DNA of 64,000 bases from Cryptomeria japonica (Eukaryota > Streptophyta > Pinopsida > Cupressales > Cupressaceae). Under the pieces are notes generated by a model. It was given only the letters and a program-made list of their open reading frames with translations, was not told where the DNA came from and did not search any database. Of this stretch, positions 46,402 to 57,160 are shown piece after piece. The stretch covers positions 185,615,619 through 185,679,618 of the forward strand of contig NC_081410.1 in the NCBI RefSeq assembly GCF_030272615.1, read 5' to 3'. The stretch's first letter is position 1. Each line of letters begins with the position of its first letter. The position numbers and the translations under genes are program-made.

Positions 46402-47482
46402 TGTTAGGTCCTGGAGACAACTAAGAGGGGGAGGGGGGGTGAATTAGTTGTTTAATAAATTCAAACCAAAAACAGCTTAACCAACCTTAATGCTTAATAC
46501 TGATGAACCAAACTTTATGCCGGTAGACAGTTTATCAGTTAATTGCAGTACCGGTAAAGATTAATGCATTAAACAGAAAGACAATAACATCCACAACACA
46601 TAACACCAATGTTTGTATGTGAAAACCCTGTAAGGGGAAAAACCACGGTGGGAAACCTTACCCACAATCAGATGGTACTACTGTAGATAGTATGTGTATA
46701 CAAATGTGGTCTACACATGTAGAAAGGCCAAGCGCCTAGAGCTCACTGCTCAATCACAAATGGGAGTCTCACTGACTACAATTGGATGGTTAAATCCAAT
46801 AATGATGTACTACTCAAAGTAGCATCTTCATATGCTAGATTCAGTACCGGTTTAGTTCTGATATGCCTTCACAAAAACTTTCCTTCAACCTTCAAATGAT
46901 GTCTGTGTGTAAAGCTTTTCTTATTCTTGCATATACCGAATTAAAATCTTTCTTACATTCGCATATCGATCTTACAAATAAGATCTTACATTTATACCAT
47001 AACCTAAGACCAATTTTAGTAGGTTGGCTCTAAAAGATATTACAATAAAAACATTTTACAAGTAAATCAATGACCGATGCAATAACCGATTCAACATGTT
47101 GGCTTAATGCATTTACAACAATAATAAATCATCTCCATAGCATGTCGTGCTGATCTAGAATAGATAATCATGTCGGTGCTTATCCTAGACCTATTTGTTG
47201 GTAACAACAAATATGCAAAGTCGAATATACCAATGAATAAATCTTCAAGACAAAGTATCCAGACGATGTCTTCAACATAACCAAGTGTTTTCCATAACAT
47301 TCCAAGTGCCAGTGAACAATATATTATGCTAGTGTACCAAATACTAGTGACTATGCATAAGTCACATGCTTGTCGGTGAACATTGCCAATTCTTGAGAGT
47401 GCCAGTAGGCTGACCAGAGTTGATAAGTGTTAATAGGTGTTGACATCAATGACAAAACCATATCAACATATCCAAAATACCA
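46402..47482 (-). repeat. Element L 3' LTR
   Basis: 1081 bp, plus-strand bounds TGTTAGGTCC and AAAATACCA. Includes the uninterrupted K target (CATCCACAACACATAACACC near 46591). It has TTGACATCAATGACAA at 47440-47455. Roughly 90% identical by eye to the 5' copy over the first 150 bp. Confidence 0.92.
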
Positions 47483-47485
47483 AAA

Positions 47486-47498
47486 ATCCCCCCTTTGG
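47486..47498 (-). other. Element L polypurine tract
   Basis: Minus strand CCAAAGGGGGGAT directly before the 3' LTR. A second tract CAAAGGGGGA lies near 47701-47710. Confidence 0.85.
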
Positions 47499-47868
47499 CA
47501 TTGATGGCAACACAAGATGGAAAAACCATCAAAGTGCCAAAACAGAAATGCCAAAATATGAAAAACCAACAATCTCCCAAAAAGAGATCAAAATCAAAAA
47601 TCAAAATTCAGATACAAAGAGTAATCAATCTCTCCCAAAATAACAATCTCTCCTCCTAGGAGTAACATGTATTTTTCTTGTGTTTTTCCATATCAATATT
47701 TCCCCCTTTGACATCAAATGCCAAAGCTAATATAAAACCAGGTTCAAATATAAAATGCCAACTTATTCAGTATACCAACTACTCCCTTTGAGAAGTAGCT
47801 CTCCTCATCAAAGCCAGAATAAAAGATTTTTCTTTCAATTCTATCGGTTGATGACAAACATCAACTAT

Positions 47869-48657
47869 CTAAGTCTCTACCGGTGGGGGTATGACCCCAA
47901 GCTGATCTTTGAGATATTCAAAAGTCTCCTTAGGCAAAGACTTAGTAAAAATATCTGCAATCTGCTCTTTAGTATTCACATAAGCTAGTTTTACTTCTTT
48001 TGCTTCAACATTCTCTTTCAGAAAATTCAATTTGATAGAAACATGTTTAGTTTTAGAATGTAGTACTAGATTCTTAGATATATCAATTGTTGTAGTGTTA
48101 TCACAATAGATAGTTATAGGTTCCTTGTGTTTTACCTTTATGTCCTTTAGCATTTTCTTAAGCCATAATACCTGTGTATAGTTAGTTGTTGCTGCAACAT
48201 ATTTTGATTTTGCTATTGATAAAGATGTGCAACTTTGTTTCTTACTCAACCAAGAAATTAATCTTCTTCCAAGAAAAAATGCTCCGCCGGTGGTTCTTTT
48301 TCTGTCATCCACATCTCCTGCCCAGTTTGCATCTATGTATGCACCTAATTCAAAGTTTTCATCTCTAGGATACCATAAACCAAGATTTGTAGTGCCTCGT
48401 AAGTACCAAAAAATCCTTTTTACTATTGATTCATGATTTTCTCTAGGATTACTCTGTAATATTGAAACAATACATATTGAATTCATAATATCAGATCTTG
48501 TTTGTGTCAAATACAGTAAACCTCCTATCATAGATTTGTACCTAGTCAGATTAACAGGTGTTGATTCATCCCTTAGTGATAATTTGTCATTTGTAGTCAT
48601 AGGTGTACTTACCGGTTTAGAGTTTTCCATCCCAAATTTCATTTGTAATTCCTTCAA
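47869..48657 (-). pseudogene. Element L reverse transcriptase end and RNase H
   Basis: 262 open codons from 48657 to 47869. KFGMENSKPVSTPM and YKSMIGGLLYLTQTRSDIMN belong to the RT connection. RNase H follows with YIDANWAGDVDDRKRTTGG (the first catalytic Asp block reads DANWAG where DADWAG is usual), SWLSKKQSCTSLS, IYCDNTTTIDISKN and EQIADIFTKSLPKETF. It ends LGVIPPPVET with a normal stop. The frame is separated from upstream RT by one shift near 48660. Confidence 0.93.
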
Positions 48658-49589
48658 GTACTTTTATTGACTCAAGAATATACCTTTATCAGTCTGTGAA
48701 ATTTGCAATCCTAAAAATAATTTTATCTCTCCAATCATAGACATTTCAAATTCTTGCTGCATTTCAATAGAAAAGTCTTTACATAATCCATCTTCTCCTC
48801 CAAAGATTATATCATCAACAAAAACTTCTATAACCAAGATGTCATCATTAGTCACTTTATAGTATAAGTTGCTATCATCATTACCTTTAGAAAAACCAAT
48901 CTTCAAAAGATATTTATCCAATCTAGCATACCAAGCTCTTGGAGCTTGCTTCAACCCATACAAAGCTTTCCTTAACCTGCAAACCATAACTTTGTTATCT
49001 GTCAAAGAAAATCCATTAGGTTGCTCAATGTAAACTTCATCTTCAAGATCTCCATTCAGAAATGCACATTTAATATCCATTTGATATACTTTGTAGTTCT
49101 TGTGTGCTACAAAAGCCAAGAATAATCTGACTGTCTCAATTCTAGCAACTGGTGCAAAGGTTTGATTATAATCAATTCCTTCTTTCTGAGAATATCCCTT
49201 ACAAACTAGTCTTGCTTTATTTTTTATTACCTTACCATCTTCATTAATTTTGTTTCTAAGTACCCATTTTGTTCCAATTACATTTTTGTCTTTAGGCCGG
49301 GGAACTAATGTCCATGTGTTATTTTTTTCAATTTGTTATAATTCTTCTTCCATAGCTTTAATCCAATGTCTATCTCACATGCCTCATTAATTGATGATGG
49401 TTCAATTTGAAAAATAAGATATACCTCTTCATTTGCCAATCTTCCTCTTGTCATAACTCCTTGATATTTGTTCCCAATTATCTGATCTTCAGAGTGGTTC
49501 AATCTTACATACCGAGGTGTCTTAGTTTGTTGTAGTTCATCAGTTACAGTGGAATTCTCAGATGATACCAGTGTAAATGGATCTTCATT
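48658..49589 (-). pseudogene. Element L reverse transcriptase
   Basis: From right to left: NHSEDQIIGNKYQGVMTRGR near 49480, a shift near 49340, [19 protein letters not shown] near 49300, [19 protein letters not shown] near 49180, then 48664-49119 open with [36 protein letters not shown] and the active site [13 protein letters not shown]. The catalytic Asp pair is intact. It would copy the RNA into cDNA in the particle. Confidence 0.93.
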
Positions 49590-50876
49590 CTATATTGGTG
49601 GGTTCAATGTAGGCTCCTTTGTCAGTATATTTGTTGCCAGTTTAGTGTCTATATACCTTGAAGTTCCTCTAAAGTGTTCATCAATTTTCACATTTGTACT
49701 CTCAATAATTTTTTGCAATCTCTTGTTAAAACATCTATACGCCTTGCTCTTAGATGAATAACCAAGAAATATTCCTTCATCACCTCTAGGATCAAATTTC
49801 CCATTATACTCATCTCTTCTAATATAGCATTTACTTCCAAATATTCTAAAATATTTAAGAGTAGGAGTAATACCAAACCATAGTTCATGAGGGGTATTAC
49901 TAGTTTCACCTTTGATGTGAACTTTGTTGAATGTATAGACTGTTGTGCTTACTACCTCTCTGCAATATACATGTGGTAGATTTGCTTCAGATAACATACT
50001 TCTAGCTTCATTCAAGATAGTTCTATTTTTCCTTTCTACAACTCCATTTTGTTGTGGTGTCCGGGGTGATGATAACTGTCTTATGATTCCCTTTACTTCA
50101 CAGAATGAATTAAATTCCTTAGATGTAAATTCACCTCCTTGATTTGATCTCAAACATTTGATTTTCTTACTGGTTTCATTCTCTACCATTGCTTTGAATA
50201 GTTTGAATTTCCCAAGTACTTCTGATTTTTCTCTGAGAAATGTAACCCAACACATTCTAGAATAGTCATCAATGATTAGCATGAAATATCTATCACCTTG
50301 TAGGCTTTTAGTTCTAGCTAGACCACATAAATCAGTATGAATTAAGTCAAGAGCATTATTGGATTTTTCTGGAATACTTTTAAAAGATGCTCTAACTTGT
50401 TTTCCAAATTGACATTCCTTACATACCAAATTGTGAGGTTTAACAATCTTAGGTAAATCTCTAACTACCTTAGTAGTACTGATTTTCACAATGCAATCAA
50501 AATTTACATGAAAGAGTCTCTTATGCCATAGCCAACTTTCATCAATATGTGCAATTAAGAAAGTCTTTTCATTGTTATTCAAATGAAAGAAATTACCTCT
50601 AGTTTGATTATCGGTTGCAATTTCCAAACTAGTTCTGTTCATAATTTTGCATTTCCCATTCTTGAATTGTAACTGAAATCCTTTTTCAACTAATTGACCA
50701 ACACTCAAAAGATTATTCTTTAAACCTTCAACATAGTAAATATTGTCAGTATTACTCTTACCATCAAGAGATATTGTACCTTTTCCTCTAATCAAACAAG
50801 CTTTATCATCTCCAAATCTTACTAGACCTCCATTATATTCTTGAAAGTTCAATAACTTACCTTTATCACCAGTCAT
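49590..50876 (-). pseudogene. Element L protease end and integrase
   Basis: 428 open codons. It begins at MTGDKGKLLNFQEYNGG right after the protease motif, and the pre-integrase domain has GLKNNLLSVGQLVEKG. The zinc region has SWLWHKRLFHVNFDC and CKECQFGKQVR. The catalytic core has DLIHTDLCG, IDDYSRMCWV and TPQQNGVVERKNRT with the following E region, and the C-terminal part has FRIFGSKCYIRR and EGIFLGYSSKSKAYR. All HHCC and DDE landmarks are visible. It is nearly intact and joins cDNA to host DNA. Confidence 0.93.
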
Positions 50877-51250
50877 ATGATGTGAACATCCTAAATCAAT
50901 GATCCATTCATCCTTAACTTCAAATTTAGCTATCAGGGCCTGCTCTACCAGGTGAACAGTAGGTGCTAGTTGATCTTCTATTATAGCAACAAAGACCCAT
51001 CCATGTTCTGTTAGATCCTTATCAGAATCATCAGTGACTCCTTCATCAGCAAGATAACGAGATTTGTCTTTATTCTTCTTAAATTTGTATCTCTAATATT
51101 CAGGGTTAGGCTTGTATGTTCTTCTAGATTCTTCTCTCAATATTGCATGTCTATTAGGGCATCTTGAAGCCATATGACCAATCTTATTACAGTTAAAACA
51201 TTTAAAGGGTGCTTTATGTTCATACTTACTTCCAACTAGACCTTTAGGCA
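50877..51250 (-). pseudogene. Element L zinc knuckle and protease start
   Basis: In a frame shifted by one base relative to gag, the knuckle CFNCNKIGHMASRCPN lies near 51160-51210 with all CCHC residues. The variable linker follows with a stop near 51094, then the protease motif DEWIIDLGCSHHMTGDK, where Ser of DSG is Leu, near 50870-50915. The loss of DSG would inactivate the protease. Confidence 0.87.
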
Positions 51251-52021
51251 TTCTCTTGCAAATAGTGCTTCAAGTTCTTCAAGTTCTTCATTTTCTCTCC
51301 TGCTTTCTTCAAGTTCTCTTGCATAAAAGGCTTTCCAATCAGATTTGTAAAATGATGGTGTAGATGATGTTGATTCCTTAAAAGCTAAATCTATCTTTAT
51401 AGTATCAACAAGACCAAATTCCTCAATTTCAAAAGCTGAAAGTTTTCCAATCAATGTGTCCCTAGTTATTGATGTATTAGGCATTGTTCTTAACTCATTT
51501 ATAGCAGTAACTTTCATTTTGTATGCTGGTGGAAATCCTCTTAAATTTTTTGAAACAATTTCATCTTCACTTAAGGTTCCTCCACAACATTTAATACCCA
51601 AAACAATTTCATTAACTCTTTCCATAAAAGCAGAGATCCTTTCATCTTCTTCCATTTTTATATTTTCATACCTGACCCGGAAGCTTTCAAGTTTTGCAAT
51701 TTTGACTGTGGAATCTTCTTCATTCAATGTTTCCAAATGGTCCCAAATAGCTTTAGCAGTAGATCTATGTGATAATCCCATGATTTGCTGATCTGACAAT
51801 GCGCTCAAAAGTGCTTCCCTTGTTTTGCAATCATTTTCTTCATCTTTAGCCAAGTTAGGTGGATTAGGCTGACCGAGAGTAGGAGCAGTATAGTCATTCT
51901 TTTTAGCTTCCCATATTTCCTTTCCAATGCAATTCAGATGTATCTCCATCTTGATCCTCCACATCCCATAGTTGGTTCCATCAAGTTTAGGATTGTCCTT
52001 CCTGAAATAGTTAGAAGACAT
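51236..52021 (-). pseudogene. Element L gag
   Basis: 261 open codons from ATG at 52021 (MSSNYFRKDNPKLDGTNYG). Conserved copia gag blocks include LLSALSDQQIMGLSHR, WDHLETLNEEDSTVK, FRVRYENIKMEEDERI, FMERVNEIVLGIKCC and LSEDEIVSKNLRGFP. It ends early at 51236 because of a one-base shift just before the knuckle. This is the most complete gag in the window and a good reference for A, D and I. Confidence 0.92.
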
Positions 52022-52064
52022 TGGATCTCCTCAAGTTGTTAAACTTCTGCAAAAAGAGGACTAG

Positions 52065-52076
52065 GCTCTGATACCA
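52065..52076 (-). other. Element L primer-binding site
   Basis: GCTCTGATACCA on the plus strand, exact complement of the Met-tRNA site, two bases from the LTR end. Confidence 0.93.
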
Positions 52077-52272
52077 ATTTTTAGGTCTCGGAGACAACTA
52101 AGAGGGGGGGTGAATCAATTGTCTAATGAATTCAAACCAAAAACAAATTAACCAACCTTAATTCTTAATATCGATGAACTAAACTTTATGATGGTAGACA
52201 TTTTATCAGTTAATTACAGTACCGGTAAAGATTAATGCATGAAACAGAAAGACAATAACATCCACAACACAT

Positions 52273-52792
52273 GTATGGTGTTTCCCCCCATAGGGATGGA
52301 TTAAGGCCAACTTCGATGGGGCCTCTAAAGGAAATCCAGGTAAAGCTGGATATGGGGGCATAATTAGGAATTTTGTTGGAAGCTGCCTTAAGGCGGTTGC
52401 CGGTCCTTTGGGAAATCAAACTAGCCATTTTGCCGAAGCCTTCGCTGCCCTGCATACTTTAATCATAGCCAAAAATCTCAATCATGATAAAATTTGGTTT
52501 GAGGGGGACTCACTTAACATCATTAAGTGCTTAAAAGGGGAATTGGAGCCTTCTTGGTCCATTGAGAATATCATCATGAAAGCTAGAGAGATTATCGCCA
52601 GTTTTAAAAAAAATTATTATTCAACATGCCTATAGAGAGAAAAAAAGTGTTGCCGACTATTCAGTGAATGAAGGAATTGACTCTGACGTTCAAATGATTT
52701 GGCATGAGGAGGATCTCAACTCAAACATTAAAGAGATCCTCAAAAAGGACCGTTATACGGGGAGAGAAGGACAATTAAATCATGACAAGTAA
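52273..52792 (+). pseudogene. LINE ORF2 C-terminal RNase H domain
   Basis: Reads GWIKANFDGASKGNPGKAG from about 52294, then SHFAEAFAALHTL, IWFEGDSLNIIKCLKG and, after a one-base shift in the A-run near 52606-52613, AYREKKSVADYSVNEGI, ending in TAA at 52790-52792. The four acidic positions of RNase H (DGAS, AEA, GDS, AD) are visible. This is the RNase H fused to the end of ORF2 in plant L1-type LINEs. A stop (TAG, 52291) lies just upstream of the domain. Endonuclease and RT are absent through truncation. Confidence 0.9.
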
Positions 52793-54467
52793 AAGGCACC
52801 ACTTGCGCCACGCTGGAAAGGTCATCATTACTTGGCACCGCAATAGATCTCCCACTATTTCCAAAAATTTGCCACATGCTTTGTGGGTTATACAGGGCAA
52901 TAATTTGAGTTGCAAAGGGAAAGAAATTCTTAATTTGCAGAGAAACAGAGTCGACACCCTGCATCCGAAAATAGGAGGATACCTTAGACACAAAGAACCT
53001 GACAACACGTCGACCTGGAAAGCTATGCCTAAAGTCTGGGCAAAGCTGGAGAAGGGCCATCTCACCAGCTTCATGGAAAAGCTTGAGGACTACGACAAAG
53101 GTAGGGTCAACCTCGCTATTTCCAAGATTTTTGAACACTGGTCTAATGGTTCTTTTAAGCTTTATGGAGTTAAATTTAAACTGGATGCTGGGCTTATTTC
53201 TACTATAACTGGTATGCCCCACTCTGGGCTCAACTTCTTTTGAGACCTCAAGGTCTCCAACAATGCTATGTCCCTGTTCCCGCACAAAGAGAAAGAGCAG
53301 GCCAAAATTGGCAAGGCTACTAAGGGCTACTATGATGCCGCTAACATCAAGAAGTTGTGGGGCTGGGTCCTGAATGCTATCATGGAGTATATTACAGTTG
53401 AAGGCTACTACTCCAGGGCCCACACTTACCACTTTGTGCTCCTGTACCATTTCAGACATGACAAAAAAGTGTCTTTGCCCTACTACCTTTTTCGATCCCT
53501 CGCCAGGTCCCTGAACAAGCACATGACGAACCCTTCTAGCCTGATTCTCCATTGTGGGCTCTTGCTGCTCATCTATGAGCATTGCAAAACCCTCGCTTTG
53601 TAGGAAAATAAACAGATTTCCACCTCCCCTGGTAAAAGGAGGATGGAAGTGGGAGATACCAGCAAAGAGAAGGCGTCATCCAGCAAAAAAAGGAAAAGCT
53701 CCCCTAGGCTGGAAACTAAAGACATTGTCAAGGAAAGCAGTGGTATGGAGACGGATGACTCTAATGGAGAAGACAGCTGGAAGGAAGAGGAACTGGGCAA
53801 CGAAGAAGAAAGCAGAGATTTTGAACTTGGTCAAGAAAGCCCCATTCCTAGTGATCACCCTGGCAAGGACAATAGAAATTTGATGGAGGATACGACTCCG
53901 AAGGATATTAAGGAAATAGAAGTCAATTCTGAGAAGGAAACAAACAAATGCTCCAAGAAAAACCTAGCTGAGGAAGGGGATAGCAAGGATAAGGACAGTG
54001 CTGACGAGGGGCTTATCCTGGATAATCTCAAGAAGCTTTCAGAGGCCAGAATGAATTTTGACAGACGGACTTACGAAACCTTAAAAAACCTAGAGAAGCA
54101 TGGGATAAACTCAGACAAAAAAAGGGAGGATGAAAACAGAGATCATGCTAACTGGAAGCAGGAAATGGAGAACAAGGTAAAATCGTTGGAAGAGGGAAAA
54201 GAAGCGATGAAAAATCTGATGGGAATTATCCCAAGCATCCTTTCTGCTGTCACCAAAAACCTGGAAGACATTGCTAAGGTCTTTGACCACTCTCCTAAAC
54301 CGGTTGTCGACCTTGACCTGGAGGAGGAGACCATCCAGACTGGAAGTGCTGGTGATGCTACCCCGGTGGGCAGAACTGCTAAGAGAACTAGGGCCAGTGT
54401 CAAGAAAGTTGTGGCTACTGCGGCTAAGGACCCCCCCAACCTCAAAGACAACATCAAAGAGCTGTAA
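52782..54467 (+). pseudogene. LINE-associated ORF3, unassigned protein
   Basis: One frame of 562 codons from ATG 52782 to TAA 54465-54467, broken only by TGA at 53241-53243 and TAG at 53601-53603, each one C-to-T change from Arg or Gln. The start overlaps the RNase H frame by 11 bases. Residues 1-270 form a helical, globular-looking domain (LISTITGMPHSGLNFF near 145-153; SLPYYLFRSLARSLNKH and LILHCGLLLLIYEHC near 235-270). Residues 275-400 are charged with a basic KEKASSSKKRKSS patch, a possible nuclear signal; about 400-480 may be coiled coil. The first domain resembles, by motif order, the ORF2 N-terminus of B and H. The long minus-strand frame at 52740-53582 is its shadow. Function unknown. 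Confidence 0.78.
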
Positions 54468-54664
54468 GAAATAAGCAACACCTTGGGTAAATCCCTAGAT
54501 AAAATCTAATTCCTGGACGGCCTACTGGCTTTCAGGGGCTTTTGCTGGCTCTTCTCGGTTTTATGCTGGTTTTTTTCCTTATGTTCTGTTTCTCACTGCT
54601 TTGTTGTTTTAAGCTTGTAAAGGGTTTCAGGATCCCTTCAAAACCTGCTTTTTCATTAATCAAA
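54468..54664 (+). other. Element K 3' untranslated region
   Basis: 197 bp, T-rich, with GTAAAGGGTTTCAGGATCCC near 54617 and ending ATTAATCAAAAA. It is probably the region recognised by the LINE reverse transcriptase at insertion; that is family knowledge, not shown here. Confidence 0.65.
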
Positions 54665-55564
54665 AACATCCACAACACATAACACCAATGTTTGTATGTG
54701 GAAACCCTATAAGGGGAAAAACCACAGTGGGAAACCTTACCCACAATCAGATGGTACTACTGCAGATAGTATGTGTATACAAATGGGGTCTACACATGCA
54801 CAAAGGTCAAGCACCTAGAGCTCACTGGTCAATCACAAATTTGAGTCTCACTGACTACAATTGGATGGTTAAATCCAATAATGATGTATTGCTCAAAATA
54901 GCATCTTCATATGCTAGATTCAGTACCGGTTCAGTTCTGATATGCCTTCACAAAAACCTTCCTTCAACCTTCAAATGATGTCTACGTGTAAAGCTCTTCT
55001 TATTCTAGCATATACTGAATTACAATCCTTCTTACATTCACATATCGATCTTACAAATAAGATCTTACATTCATACGATAACCTAAGACCAATTTTAGTA
55101 GGTCATCTCTAAAAGATATTACAATAAAAACATTTTACAAGTAAATCAATGACCGATGCAATAGCATATTCAACATGTCATCTTAATGCATTTACAACAA
55201 TAATAAATCATCTCCATAGCTTGTTGTGCTGATCTGGAATAGATAATCATGTCGGTGCTTATCCTGGACCTATTTGTCGGTAACAGCAAATATGCAAACT
55301 CGAATATACCAATGAATAAATCTTCAAGACAAAGTGTCCAGATGATGTCTTCAACATAACCAAGTGTTTTCCATAACATTCCAAGTGCTGGCGAACAATA
55401 TATTCTACTGGTGTACCAAATATCGGTGACTGTGCATAAGTCACTTGCTTGCCGGTGAACATTGCCAATTCTTGAGAGTGCTAGTAGGCTGACCAGAGTT
55501 GATAAGTGTTAATAGGTGTTGACATCAATGACTAAACCATATCAAAATATCCAAAATACAAACA

Positions 55565-57160
55565 AGAACAACCAGTTAAGGTCCATCTGACCTTGTTTCA
55601 TGGGTACTTGAAGTACCTCAAAGGTAATGACTAGTTCACATTGTAATTTTAACTTCAACAATTCTGATGTAGTCTCTGGAGGACCAAAGGATTCTCCACT
55701 AGTCATAGTGTTCCTTTCTTCCTCTATCTCCTCCTATTATTTCTCTTTCTCTACATCCTTCTTCACCTCTTCTTGTGTATTCTCTTATAATCTCTTTTGC
55801 AAGTGGTTCCACATTATTATCAGTCTCCATGTTATCACTTAGACTAGTTTCTATATCTCCATCACCACTTATCTATTCATTAGCTATCTTCTTTAAATAA
55901 AAAATATTGCTTCCAACACCAAGTGTACTCTTTTCCAAACCATTTTTTGTGTTAGTCTTCTCCACAGGAGAAGACAAAATATTATTTATCTCTTCTGCAG
56001 CCTTAGTTACTACATTCTCAGTTTCCTTGACTATCCTTTTATAGTCACATGGATCACCTTGTTCAATAATTCAGTTGTAGTCCCAAATTTTTCAACACTG
56101 TAATCTACTGGCTACTACAATAAGGTCTCTATATTATTCTTCACATTCTCCTCAAATATCTCATAGAGAAACTCAGGTAGCCAAGCAGTCCTTGGCTCTA
56201 TCGCCTCAATGTAACAGTAGTCCTTACTAAGAAGAAAAGATCTCATTCCTAATCTTTTAGACCAAACTAGGAATAACCCTCTCTTTCCTGCATCTTGCCT
56301 TGGAAATTTTTAAACCAACTCGAGTATTTAGTATTATTTGTTTTTGTATCATTATTAAAACTCCTAATATGATTTTTTATATGTAGCACTATAGAAGTGA
56401 ACTTATTCCATACTTCACTCTTATTACCCACGAGCTCATTTGGGAACATAAATGTTATACATCTGATCAAGGACCCATACTTGAACAAATAATTTATTTT
56501 CTTTGTCCTTTATAGATTATCTAGAAGCTTAAGTATCATAAGTTCACATGGATCAAATTTCTCTCCTTTAACCACCACCTAATAGGAATAGTGTATAGTG
56601 GTGGTGGTGGCAAAACCCTCACAGTTTTGATAGTAAACTTTGTATGCCAAACCCTTGGTATCATAGATGACACTAGATCAATGTTGTCCTCAATATTCAT
56701 AACTCTTCTATCTGACTTAGCACTAGTAAGATCAAACATAGTTTCATTCTTCACAAACTTTAAAATGAGAAGTGTGTCAGAGATGCATATTCTTGTCAAT
56801 TCCCTAATGGCATGCTTCATGATCTTATATGGGTGATCTAGAGACATCACATCTCCATGAATTTGGCTTAATATGATCCAAATTCATGCATTCTCATAGC
56901 TAAATTTAGGGGAATCCTTCCAAATGTTTAACACTAACTCCATAGTATTCTTGTATTGTGTTTTGAATGTCGTTAGGTCGTCTTCTACAAGTTACTTCCA
57001 ACAAATTATTGAAGTTCACATGGCTAACCTTTGTTAGGTCTGCATGGATGTTATCCCTAACATCCTTCGTGTACACATTGTCCAATAACACCGTCGATGA
57101 ATCTCCTTCCTCAACAAAAAAAAGATAGGGTTTTAAATTTAGTTGTGACATTAGAGACAT
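55565..57160 (-). pseudogene. Element H ORF2, N-terminal and middle part
   Basis: Read leftward from 57160: MSLMSQLNLKPYLFFVEEGD, then (56536-56850) the IILSQIHGDVMSLDH-type block, LKFVKNETMFDLTSAKSDRR and a WHTKFTIKT segment, then 56267-56488 with MFPNELVGNKSEVWNKFTS. Near 55600-56050 it becomes Lys/Glu-rich (EKTNTKNGLEKSTLG). Order and motifs follow ORF2 of B (IILSHVHGENMYLER, KETVTTLTSSTS), so they are homologous. Many stops are present. The frame is cut at 55565 by L and continues beyond 46401. Confidence 0.68.

Larger units (their letters stand above)
52273..54664 (+). mobile_element. Element K: 5'-truncated LINE with an extra downstream ORF
   Basis: A 2.39-kb insertion in the L 5' LTR. 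AACATCCACAACACAT occurs on both sides (52257-52272 and 54665-54680) and once in the L 3' LTR, a 14-16 bp duplication typical of LINE insertion. The 3' end is TTTCATTAATCAAAAA, a short A-rich tail. At the 5' end it starts abruptly inside the RNase H domain of LINE ORF2, a normal 5' truncation. After RNase H comes a 562-codon frame (ORF3) and a 197-bp 3' untranslated region. It is plus strand, opposite to L. Confidence 0.9.
46402..55564 (-). mobile_element. Element L: full-length Ty1/copia retrotransposon carrying K
   Basis: LTRs 46402-47482 (3') and 52079-55564 (5', about 1080 bp without K), interior 4.6 kb. AGAAC flanks it at 46397-46401 and 55565-55569. Complete gag, protease, integrase, RT and RNase H follow in order with only a handful of frameshifts, the best preserved pol in the window. 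Its gag and LTR core are close to A. It entered the ORF2 region of H. Confidence 0.94.
52079..55564 (-). repeat. Element L 5' LTR (contains K)
   Basis: Segments 52079-52272 and 54681-55564 align with 46402-47482. The first bases read TTTTAGG instead of TGTTAGG. The right end ACAAACA is followed by the duplication AGAAC. Confidence 0.92.

Noticed and set aside
49688-49909. Hydrophobic 73-codon minus-strand frame in L, with a look-alike at 9342-9581 in A
   Set aside because: Both are the same alternate-frame reading of the integrase C-terminal region, conserved only because the real frame is.
52740-53582. A 280-codon minus-strand frame
   Set aside because: It is the antisense shadow of the K ORF3, has no start context or domain, and its composition follows the sense codons.
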